Positions 33,354 through 39,093 of a stretch of 39,093 nt of DNA are shown piece by piece. The number at the start of each line of letters is the position of its first letter. The first letter of the stretch is position 1. The position numbers and the translations under genes were made by a program. This DNA is from Streptomyces antimicrobicus (GTDB lineage: Bacteria; Actinomycetota; Actinomycetes; Streptomycetales; Streptomycetaceae): the NCBI RefSeq assembly GCF_020532625.1, contig NZ_JAJAUY010000049.1, forward strand, positions 1-39,093. The letters are read 5' to 3'. The notes under the pieces were generated by a model. It was not told the origin of the DNA. It searched no databases and saw only the letters and a program-made list of their open reading frames with translations.

Positions 33354-35786
33354 GTGAGCGCCGTCCCGGCCACGCGGTCCGAGGAAGCGGAACTCGGATC
33401 CGAGCAGGCCTTCCTCGACCTCCTCCACGCCCAGGTCGACGCGCGCACCGCAGAGCTGTCGCGGCAGCTCGCGGCGACGCTGGCCGCCGGGGGCGGGGGG
33501 ACGGCGCAGGCCCGCCTGGAGCGGCAGGCGGACGCCGAGCGACTGGCCGGGCAGCTGACCGCGCTGCGGGCGGCCGAGCAGCAGCTCTGCTTCGGCCGGC
33601 TCGACCTCGACGACGGTGAGCGCCGTTACGTCGGCCGGATCGGCGTGCGGGGACCGCGGCCCGAGGACGATCCGCTGCTCATCGACTGGCGCGCCCCGGC
33701 GGCCCGGCCGTTCTACACCGCCACCCCGGCCGCGCGGCAGAGCGTCGCCCGCCGGCGCCACCTGCACGTGCGGGAGCGCACGGTGGTCCGGGTGGACGAC
33801 GAGCTGCTGGACGCCGACGCGGCGGGTGCCGCGGACACCGGGCTGACCGGGGAGGCCGCGCTGATGTCGGCGCTGCGCGCGGAGCGCACCGGCAGGATGC
33901 GGGACATCGTGGCCACCCTCCAGGCGGAGCAGGACCGGATCATCCGGGCCCCGCACACCGGTGTGCTGGTGGTGCAGGGCGGCCCGGGGACCGGCAAGAC
34001 CGTGGTCGCCCTGCACCGGGCGGCGTACCTGCTGTACACCGCCCCGCGGCTGAACGACCGCGGCGTGCTCGTGGTCGGCCCCAACACGGTGTTCCGCGGC
34101 TACATCAGCCAGGTGCTGCCCGGCCTGGGCGAGACCAGCGTGCTGCACCGGGCGGTGGCCGAGCTGTACCCGGGGGTGACGGCCACGGGCGCGGAGTCCG
34201 ACGCCGCGGCCGAGGTGAAGGGCCGGGCGGTGATGGCGCAGGTGCTGGCCGCCGCGGTGCGCGCCCACCAGGCCGAGGCCGCAGCCCCCGTCCGCGTCCG
34301 GCTGGGCGGTGAGGACCTGACGCTGGACCACCACTGGCTCCGGGAGACCGCCGACGCGGCGCGGCGCACGCTGCTCCCGCACAACCTGGCCAGACCCGTC
34401 TTCTGCCGGGCGGTCATCGGCGAGGTGGCCCGGCGCCTGGCGAGGGTGATCGCCGACATCGAGGACCGGTTCGAGGACGACCTGTCCGACCGGATCGACG
34501 CGGCGCAGCTCGACCGCGCGGTGGCGCGGGACCTGGCCGCCGTCTTCGGCGCGGACGCGCCACCGGTGGACCTCGCCCTCCAGGGCCGGCAGGAGCTGGC
34601 CGACGCGCAGGAGCACTGGCTGGCCGTCCTGCCCGGCGACCCCGGCATGCGGCGGCTGCTGGACCGGCTCTGGCCGGTGCTGACACCGCAGTCCCTGCTG
34701 ACGGAGCTCTACGCGGACCCGGCGGCGCTCGCCGCGGCCGCGCCCTCGCTCACGCCCGCGGAGCGGGCCCTGCTGCGGCGTCCCCCGGGCGGCCCCTGGA
34801 CCACCGCCGACGTGCCGCTGCTCGACGAGGCCGCCGAACTGCTCGGCTTCGACCACGGCGCCGCGCTGGAGCGGTCGGCCCGGGAGAGGGCCGAGGAGGT
34901 CGCCTACGCCCAGGGGGTGATCGACATCGCCCGCGGTTCGCGGGCGGGCGAGGACGAGGACGGCGGTGAGGGGGCGCGGCTGACGGCCGCCGACCTGGTG
35001 GACGCCGAGCGGCTCGCCGCGGGATACCGCGAGGCGGACCTGTCGACCGTGGCGGAACGCGCCGCGGCCGACCGGTCCTGGACCTTCGGCCATGTGATCG
35101 TGGACGAGGCGCAGGAGCTGTCGGCGATGGCCTGGCGGCTGCTCGTACGCCGCTGTCCCTCCCGGTCGTTCACCGTGGTCGGCGATGTGGCGCAGACCGG
35201 CGAGGCCGCCGGGTCGGTGTCGTGGCGCGACGCGCTCGCGCCCCACTTCGGCGACCGGTGGCGGCTGGAACGGCTGAGCGTCAACTACCGCACGCCCGTG
35301 GAGATCGTCGGGGCCGCCGCGGGCGTGCTGGCCGCGATCCACCCGGAGATCGAGGCCGCCCGGGCGGTCCGCGCCAGCGGCGAGGAGCCGTGGCGCGAGC
35401 GGGTGCCGGCCGGGGAGCTGGCCGCCCGGCTCGCCGAACGCGTCCGGCAGGAGGCCGCGGCGGTCGGGGCCGGCCGGCTCGCGGTGCTCGTGCCGGCCAC
35501 CGATCTGGCGCGGCTGGCCGACGTGGTGCGCCGGGCCGTGCCCGACGCCTCCTGGGGGCCGGAGGCGGACCTGGACCGGGGGACGGTGGTGCTCACCCCG
35601 CGGCAGGCCAAGGGGCTGGAGTTCGACGCCGTCCTGCTGGTCGAGCCGGGATCGGTGCTGGAATCGTCGGCGCGCGGCCTCGGTGACCTGTACGTGGCCC
35701 TCACCCGGGCCACGCGACGGCTGGGAGTGGTGCACACCGGTGAAATTCCAGCAGTGCTCCGAGGGCTGGCCGAAAAACCCGAGTGA
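33354..35786 (+). CDS. HelD/HelR-family RNA polymerase-recycling motor ATPase
   Basis: 810 residues. The N-terminal coiled coil (about 1-70, which in HelD-type proteins enters the RNAP secondary channel) leads to RRYVGRIGVRGP and LLIDWRAPAARPFYTATP. Walker A GGPGTGKT lies at about 209-216 with VALHRAAYLLYTAP, the DEAQELS Walker B at about 583-589, GDVAQTGEAAG, NYRTP, and late helicase motifs AKGLEFDAVLLVEP and YVALTRATRRLGVVH (about 777-791). These are superfamily-1 hallmarks of HelD/HelR rather than of repair helicases. HelR is known to dislodge rifamycins from RNAP. GTG 33354 has GGGGAG 5 nt upstream. Its divergence from the biosynthetic operon suggests self-protection, which is inference. 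Confidence 0.82.
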   Translation: MSAVPATRSEEAELGSEQAFLDLLHAQVDARTAELSRQLAATLAAGGGGTAQARLERQADAERLAGQLTALRAAEQQLCFGRLDLDDGERRYVGRIGVRGPRPEDDPLLIDWRAPAARPFYTATPAARQSVARRRHLHVRERTVVRVDDELLDADAAGAADTGLTGEAALMSALRAERTGRMRDIVATLQAEQDRIIRAPHTGVLVVQGGPGTGKTVVALHRAAYLLYTAPRLNDRGVLVVGPNTVFRGYISQVLPGLGETSVLHRAVAELYPGVTATGAESDAAAEVKGRAVMAQVLAAAVRAHQAEAAAPVRVRLGGEDLTLDHHWLRETADAARRTLLPHNLARPVFCRAVIGEVARRLARVIADIEDRFEDDLSDRIDAAQLDRAVARDLAAVFGADAPPVDLALQGRQELADAQEHWLAVLPGDPGMRRLLDRLWPVLTPQSLLTELYADPAALAAAAPSLTPAERALLRRPPGGPWTTADVPLLDEAAELLGFDHGAALERSARERAEEVAYAQGVIDIARGSRAGEDEDGGEGARLTAADLVDAERLAAGYREADLSTVAERAAADRSWTFGHVIVDEAQELSAMAWRLLVRRCPSRSFTVVGDVAQTGEAAGSVSWRDALAPHFGDRWRLERLSVNYRTPVEIVGAAAGVLAAIHPEIEAARAVRASGEEPWRERVPAGELAARLAERVRQEAAAVGAGRLAVLVPATDLARLADVVRRAVPDASWGPEADLDRGTVVLTPRQAKGLEFDAVLLVEPGSVLESSARGLGDLYVALTRATRRLGVVHTGEIPAVLRGLAEKPE

Positions 35787-35803
35787 GCACTTTCCGGGGC
35801 AGG

Positions 35804-35833
35804 TTGACGCGCCTTCCGAAGTCTGCCTATAAA
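35804..35833 (+). promoter_or_regulatory. Leaderless promoter of the MFS gene
   Basis: TTGACG (35804-35809) with an 18-nt spacer to TATAAA (35828-35833), or 17 nt to CTATAA (35827-35832), is the strongest promoter in the window. It is followed after only 5-6 nt by ATG 35839; no Shine-Dalgarno site is present. Confidence 0.75.
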
Positions 35834-35838
35834 CCACC

Positions 35839-37095
35839 ATGTCTTCGAGTTTCGAGAAACAGGACGTCGCCAGATCCCCGGATACCGCGGCCCGGCCCCT
35901 CAGAAAACTGAGGGGTTTCCAATTCTTCTTCCTTTCCCGGGTGATTTCCGGGCTGGGGTCCGCGGTCACCACGGTGGTGCTGCCCGTCCTCACCTACGAG
36001 CGGACCGGTTCCCCGCTGCTGGTCTCCCTGGTCGCCGCGGCGGGCACCCTGCCGTACCTGCTGTTCGGCCTGGTGGCCGGGGCGGTGGCCGACCGGGTCG
36101 ACCGGCGCCGGCTGATGGTGGCCGCCGACCTGCTCAACGCGGCCGTGCTCGCCACCGTCCCGCTGGCCGCCGCGCTCGGCGTCCTGACGGGCGCCCAGGT
36201 GATCGCCGTGGCGCTGGTGTCCTCCAGCCTCGCGTTGTTCTTCGACGCCGGCGTCTACGGCTTCGTGCCCGAGACGGTGGGCAAGGAGCACCTCGCCCAG
36301 GCCAACAGCCTGATCTACGGCGCGGAATCGATCGTGCGGATCACCGGCACCGCGCTCGCCGGCGCGCTGATGGTCCTGGTGCGGCCGGCCGGCGCCCTGG
36401 TGCTCGACGCGGTGTCCTTCATCGCATCCGCGCTGCTCCTCCGGGCGGTCGCACGCCGTCCGCGCGAGGCGGCGCCGGCCGCCCCGAGGCCCGGCTTCAA
36501 GGAATCCGTCGGTGAGGGACTGCGGTTCCTGCGCGGTCATCCGGTGCTGCGCACCCTGACGGTGGTCGGCACCCTCCAGTCCTTCGCGGGCGGCGCGATC
36601 GTCGGCCAGCTGGTCGTCTACGCCGACCGCGGGCTGGGGATCCACGGCACGGACGCCCGCATCGGCTTCCTCTACGCGGCCTGGAGCGCGGGGGGCATCA
36701 GCGGCTCGCTGCTCGTGCCCCGTCTGCGCCGCCGGCTGGAGGCGTTCCGGATCCTGCTGCTGATCCTGCCCCTCGGGGCGTTGCTGGGGGTGGTCGTCGT
36801 GCTGAGCTCCACGTGGTGGGTGGCGGTGGGTGCCCTCGCCCTGTGGGGATCGGCGTACCTCGTGGTGCTGGTGAACACGATGACCTACTCCCAGGAGGTC
36901 ACGCCCGCGGAGCTCCAGGGCCGGGTGAACACCACCCGCCGGATGCTCGCCTCCGGGCTGGGCGTCCCGCTCGGGGCGCTGGTCGCCAGCGCCACGACCG
37001 TCCACTTCGGGATCCGCGCCGGCATGTCGGCGGCGGTGGTGTCGCTCGCGTTGGCGGCGGTACTGGTGTGGACGGTACACCTGCGACAGCGGTGA
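35839..37095 (+). CDS. MFS transporter (multidrug-efflux type)
   Basis: 418 residues with about twelve membrane segments. FQFFFLSRVISGLGSAVTTVVLPVLTYERTGSPLLVSLVAAAGTLPYLLFGLVAGAVADRVDRRRLMVAADLLNA covers TM1-3; the MFS loop motif appears as G-x-V-A-D-R-V-D-R-R-R (about 78-88). The central loop (RPREAAPAAPRPGFKESVGEGLRFLRGHPVLRTL) matches the enterobactin-exporter-like/MFS_3 group. It is likely an exporter of a metabolite or drug. Its place between the HelR-like ATPase and the signalling-like pair makes it a candidate exporter for the product of the minus-strand operon. It is transcribed from its own leaderless promoter. Confidence 0.9.
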   Translation: MSSSFEKQDVARSPDTAARPLRKLRGFQFFFLSRVISGLGSAVTTVVLPVLTYERTGSPLLVSLVAAAGTLPYLLFGLVAGAVADRVDRRRLMVAADLLNAAVLATVPLAAALGVLTGAQVIAVALVSSSLALFFDAGVYGFVPETVGKEHLAQANSLIYGAESIVRITGTALAGALMVLVRPAGALVLDAVSFIASALLLRAVARRPREAAPAAPRPGFKESVGEGLRFLRGHPVLRTLTVVGTLQSFAGGAIVGQLVVYADRGLGIHGTDARIGFLYAAWSAGGISGSLLVPRLRRRLEAFRILLLILPLGALLGVVVVLSSTWWVAVGALALWGSAYLVVLVNTMTYSQEVTPAELQGRVNTTRRMLASGLGVPLGALVASATTVHFGIRAGMSAAVVSLALAAVLVWTVHLRQR

Positions 37096-37097
37096 CA

Positions 37098-37108
37098 TCT
37101 TGGCAAGA
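37098..37108. repeat. Isolated TCTTG-G-CAAGA palindrome
   Basis: An 11-bp perfect dyad just after the MFS stop, containing TTGGC and its inverse. It matches the half-sites clustered at 37226-37251 and 37636-37670. Confidence 0.4.
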
Positions 37109-37225
37109 ACCGGAACGGATGCCGCCGACGGATCCGCCTCCCGGTGGCCCGCCTCGGGGGCGTCCGGCCGTCTTCCGCGAGGAGAAAGACCAGTTCCAGG
37201 GCGCCCACCGGGCCCCTACCCTGTC

Positions 37226-37276
37226 TTGCCGAATCTTGTCTAGGTATTGCCAAACAACATGACTGGAACCTAGTGT
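37226..37276 (+). promoter_or_regulatory. Promoter of the secreted-peptide gene with phased TTGNC repeats
   Basis: TTGCC (37226), TTGTC (37236) and TTGCC (37247) are spaced 10 and 11 bp, one helical turn each. The last forms the -35 TTGCCA (37247-37252), followed by an 18-nt spacer and a -10 TAGTGT (37271-37276). The expected start is near 37283, giving a leader of about 90 nt that contains a TGGATG-ACA-CATCCA hairpin (37321-37335). Confidence 0.6.
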
Positions 37277-37372
37277 CGGTCCTGCGCCCACAAGGTCTGG
37301 ACCGAGTGCGGCCTGATCGGTGGATGACACATCCATCGAGGTGGATTGCCCGCATATGTAAGGAACGCAACA

Positions 37373-37600
37373 GTGAAGATCACGAAGATCGCCGCAGTCC
37401 GACCGGCCCGCCTCGCCGGAGCCGCCGCAGCGGCCCTGCTGGCGCTCGGCGGCATCGCCGTCCTGGCCGACGCGCCCGGGACGGTCGCCACCACGGACCG
37501 GGCGGTCGGCAGCGTCATAGACTGGCCGTCGCGTCCGGCGACCGACTCGGTCGCGGTCGTGGCCGCCCCCGGCATCGACTGGCCCGTCGCCGCGCAGTGA
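37373..37600 (+). CDS. Small secreted peptide precursor with repeated IDWP motif
   Basis: 75 residues. It has a basic n-region (Lys2, Lys5, Arg10, Arg13), a hydrophobic core (about 15-31, Ala/Leu/Gly) and a plausible signal-peptidase site after Ala32 or Ala34 (VLADAPG). The ~41-residue mature part contains two IDWP repeats: SVIDWPS (47-53) and GIDWPVAAQ (67-75, the exact C-terminus). GTG 37373 has TAAGGAA 7 nt upstream. I do not recognise a named family. The size, secretion signal, repeat near the C-terminus and XRE-TPR gene 171 nt downstream are all typical of pro-signal peptides of RRNPP-like systems. A structural peptide or a small lanthipeptide-like precursor is less likely because there are no Cys and no modification enzymes adjacent. 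Confidence 0.7.
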   Translation: MKITKIAAVRPARLAGAAAAALLALGGIAVLADAPGTVATTDRAVGSVIDWPSRPATDSVAVVAAPGIDWPVAAQ

Positions 37601-37635
37601 TCCGGAGGGGTGGACGAACGACTCCGCACACCGAG

Positions 37636-37684
37636 TTGCCAAAGTTGGGCAAGACTTGACCAATCTTGGCCGCGGGTGGAACAT
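37636..37684 (+). promoter_or_regulatory. Phased TTGNC array and possible promoter of the XRE-TPR gene
   Basis: TTG triplets start at 37636, 37645, 37656 and 37666 (spacings 9, 11, 10): TTGCC, TTGGGC, TTGAC and TTGGC. TTGACC (37656-37661) can be a -35, with a 17-nt spacer to GAACAT (37679-37684). The proposed start would fall within the hairpin at 37685-37714, so the promoter is uncertain while the repeat array is clear. Confidence 0.5.
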
Positions 37685-37714
37685 GGGGGGTGGGCCGCGT
37701 GCGGCCCACCCCCC
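37685..37714. terminator. 14-bp perfect hairpin between the peptide and regulator genes
   Basis: 37685-37698 pairs perfectly with 37701-37714 around GT. It may terminate or attenuate the peptide transcript, limiting read-through into the regulator gene; no U-tract follows. Confidence 0.65.
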
Positions 37715-37771
37715 AGGCGTTTCCAGGCCGGGGTGCGCAACGTCGGTTGATCTCCACACAGGAGTGGAATT

Positions 37772-38989
37772 TTGCTGGAGCAGCCAGGATTCGGCCGCCG
37801 CCTGCGCCAACTGCGGCAGCAGCAGGGCAAGTCACAGGCCGATCTGACCGGTCCGGGCATGTCCGCGACCTACCTCTCGCGACTCGAGTCGGGTGCCCGC
37901 AGGCCCACCGACCGGGCCGTCGGCTACCTCGCCGAGCGCCTGGGCGTGCCCGTCCGCACGCTTGCCGAACAGCCCGAGGACAGCCTCGCCGACGTGGTCG
38001 CCACCATCGGCTCGCTGTCCGAGCGGGAACTGGACGCGGAGACCGGCCGGATGCTCGCCGACGCCCTGCGCACCGACCCGGGCGCCGACCTCATGAACCG
38101 CTGGCACGGGCTGGCCCAGCTCGGCCGCATCCACGAGGTCGTGGGCGACGCCGCGGCCCAGCGCGAGGCGCTGACCGAGCTCACCGAGCTCGCCGAGGAG
38201 CTGGGGCGCCCGGCGCTGCAGGTCCGGGCGCGGATCTGGATGGCCCGCTGCGCACGCGACGTCGGCGACCCCGCGGCCGCCCGGCAGGCGGTGCGCGAGG
38301 CCCTCGCGCTGAGCCAGGAGCACCACCTGCGCATCTCCACCTCCGACCAGATCCGCAGCAAGCTCGTCCTGGTCTCCGCCGAGGCCGAACTGGGCGACCT
38401 GGCGGAGGCGGCCCGGCTGAGCGACGAAGTCTGCGAGGTGCTGGAAGGCACCCGCGGGGCACTCGCGGCCGAGGCGTACTGGACCGCGGCCACCGTCAGC
38501 ACCCGCCAGGGCAACCATCCGCGGGCGTACGCCCGCCTGATGGAGGCGCTGGACGCCGTCGACAGCCGTGAGGACCTCATGCTGTGGATCCGGCTGCGCC
38601 TGGCGGCCGCCTCCCTGTCGATACAGGCCATGCCGGCCCGGCTGGAGGAGGCACAGGCCTTCCTGGAGAGCGTCGAGCCGGCGCTCGAGCTCACCGGTAC
38701 CCCGCGCAACCTCCAGGAGCTGCTGTTCCTGAAGGCGAAGCTGGCCTTCCACCAGGGCGACGTCGAGCGGGCCACGCAGCTCGCCGCCCAGGTCGAGGCG
38801 GGGGTCCCGCTGCTCTCCTACCGCGACCAGGTCCGCTTCGAGGTGCTGCAGGGCCTGATCGCCCTGCACGGCGGGGACACGGACGCGCGCCGCCGCCTCA
38901 CCGATCTCGCGGCCAAGGTGCAGTCGGCGAGCATGCCCGACCTCGCCGCCGAGGTGTGGCGCACGGTCGCCGAGAGCAGCGGCCCCTAG
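37772..38989 (+). CDS. XRE-family helix-turn-helix regulator with TPR-like sensor domain
   Basis: 405 residues. The N-terminal HTH_3 domain is at about 7-66 (FGRRLRQLRQQQGKSQADL, SATYLSRLESGARRPTDRAVGYLAERLGV). The remaining ~330 residues are a helical solenoid of TPR-like repeats, with A/G/A helix pairs such as NRWHGLAQLGRIHEVVGDAAAQREAL, ARIWMARCARDVGDPAAARQAVREAL and LLFLKAKLAFHQGDVERATQLAAQV. The layout is that of RRNPP peptide receptors (Rgg, PlcR, PrgX types), which bind imported signal peptides in the concave TPR surface. The start is TTG 37772 with AGGAG at 37760-37764. Likely DNA targets are the TTGNC arrays upstream; both points are inference. Confidence 0.87.
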   Translation: MLEQPGFGRRLRQLRQQQGKSQADLTGPGMSATYLSRLESGARRPTDRAVGYLAERLGVPVRTLAEQPEDSLADVVATIGSLSERELDAETGRMLADALRTDPGADLMNRWHGLAQLGRIHEVVGDAAAQREALTELTELAEELGRPALQVRARIWMARCARDVGDPAAARQAVREALALSQEHHLRISTSDQIRSKLVLVSAEAELGDLAEAARLSDEVCEVLEGTRGALAAEAYWTAATVSTRQGNHPRAYARLMEALDAVDSREDLMLWIRLRLAAASLSIQAMPARLEEAQAFLESVEPALELTGTPRNLQELLFLKAKLAFHQGDVERATQLAAQVEAGVPLLSYRDQVRFEVLQGLIALHGGDTDARRRLTDLAAKVQSASMPDLAAEVWRTVAESSGP

Positions 38990-39042
38990 GCCGTCTCTTT
39001 CTGATCATGCCGGGCACCGCGCCCACGGAGCACACGGAAGCG

Positions 39043-39093
39043 GGGGGCCCCCCCCGGGGGGGGGGGGGGGCGGGGGGGGGCGGGCGGGGGGGG
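39043..39093. other. Low-complexity G/C homopolymer end, probable assembly artefact
   Basis: After the last gene the sequence becomes runs of C and then long runs of G with occasional C to the end of the window. This is unlike any biological terminator here and typical of contig-end error. Confidence 0.8.

Overview
This is a very GC-rich stretch (low-AT intergenic spacers, strong third-position GC, many GTG starts) of an actinomycete chromosome. The gene content (mannose-1-phosphate guanylyltransferase fusion, DUF881/Sbp genes, GarA-like FHA protein, paired MerR regulators, DUF151, gcvP with a tandem glycine riboswitch, DUF5999) points to Streptomyces or a close relative in Streptomycetaceae. 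I did not assign a species. No rRNA, tRNA, CRISPR array, transposase or integrase was seen.

Region 1 (about 1-13,850) is a conserved housekeeping block. It holds a CDP-alcohol phosphatidyltransferase, a nucleotidyltransferase/phosphomannomutase-like fusion, a translationally coupled DUF881-sbp-DUF881 operon, a zinc-ribbon FHA protein (GarA/OdhI type), an FtsR-like MerR regulator, a DUF151 protein, a second MerR regulator, DNA polymerase IV, a PRC-barrel protein on the other strand, and gcvP behind a tandem glycine riboswitch. The order resembles the Mycobacterium tuberculosis Rv1822-Rv1832 block, but no gcvH lies between the DUF881 gene and the FHA gene.

Region 2 (about 13,850-27,650) is a mosaic of small transcription units: DUF5999, an unknown protein, a GCS2-type glutamate-cysteine ligase family protein, a CPBP membrane protein, PhzF, a His-rich PadR regulator, an SRPBCC protein, three EamA/DMT exporters, a MocR regulator divergent from a flavin-binding PNPOx-like protein, a LysR regulator divergent from an EamA exporter, another PNPOx-like protein and a degenerate isochorismatase-like protein. 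Several convergent pairs share long hairpin terminators, and several genes look leaderless.

Region 3 (about 27,640-38,990) is the accessory and most interesting part. A compact minus-strand operon of five genes encodes a PLP-enzyme-like DUF6002-type protein, a FemAB/GNAT-like transferase, a circularly permuted ATP-grasp-like ligase, aspartate 1-decarboxylase (PanD, source of beta-alanine) and a RimK-like ATP-grasp ligase. This is the outline of a ribosome- and NRPS-independent amide or peptide pathway. Divergent from it is a HelD/HelR-type RNA polymerase-recycling ATPase, followed by an MFS exporter. Then come a 75-residue secreted peptide with a repeated IDWP motif and an XRE-TPR regulator. 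The DNA before the peptide gene and before the regulator carries helically phased TTGNC repeats, and a two-unit version with identical 11-bp spacing lies between the biosynthetic operon and the ATPase gene. I infer a possible peptide-signalling circuit controlling a small biosynthetic/export/self-protection locus. This is a hypothesis, not a demonstrated system.

The last ~50 bases are G/C homopolymer runs that look like a contig-end artefact.
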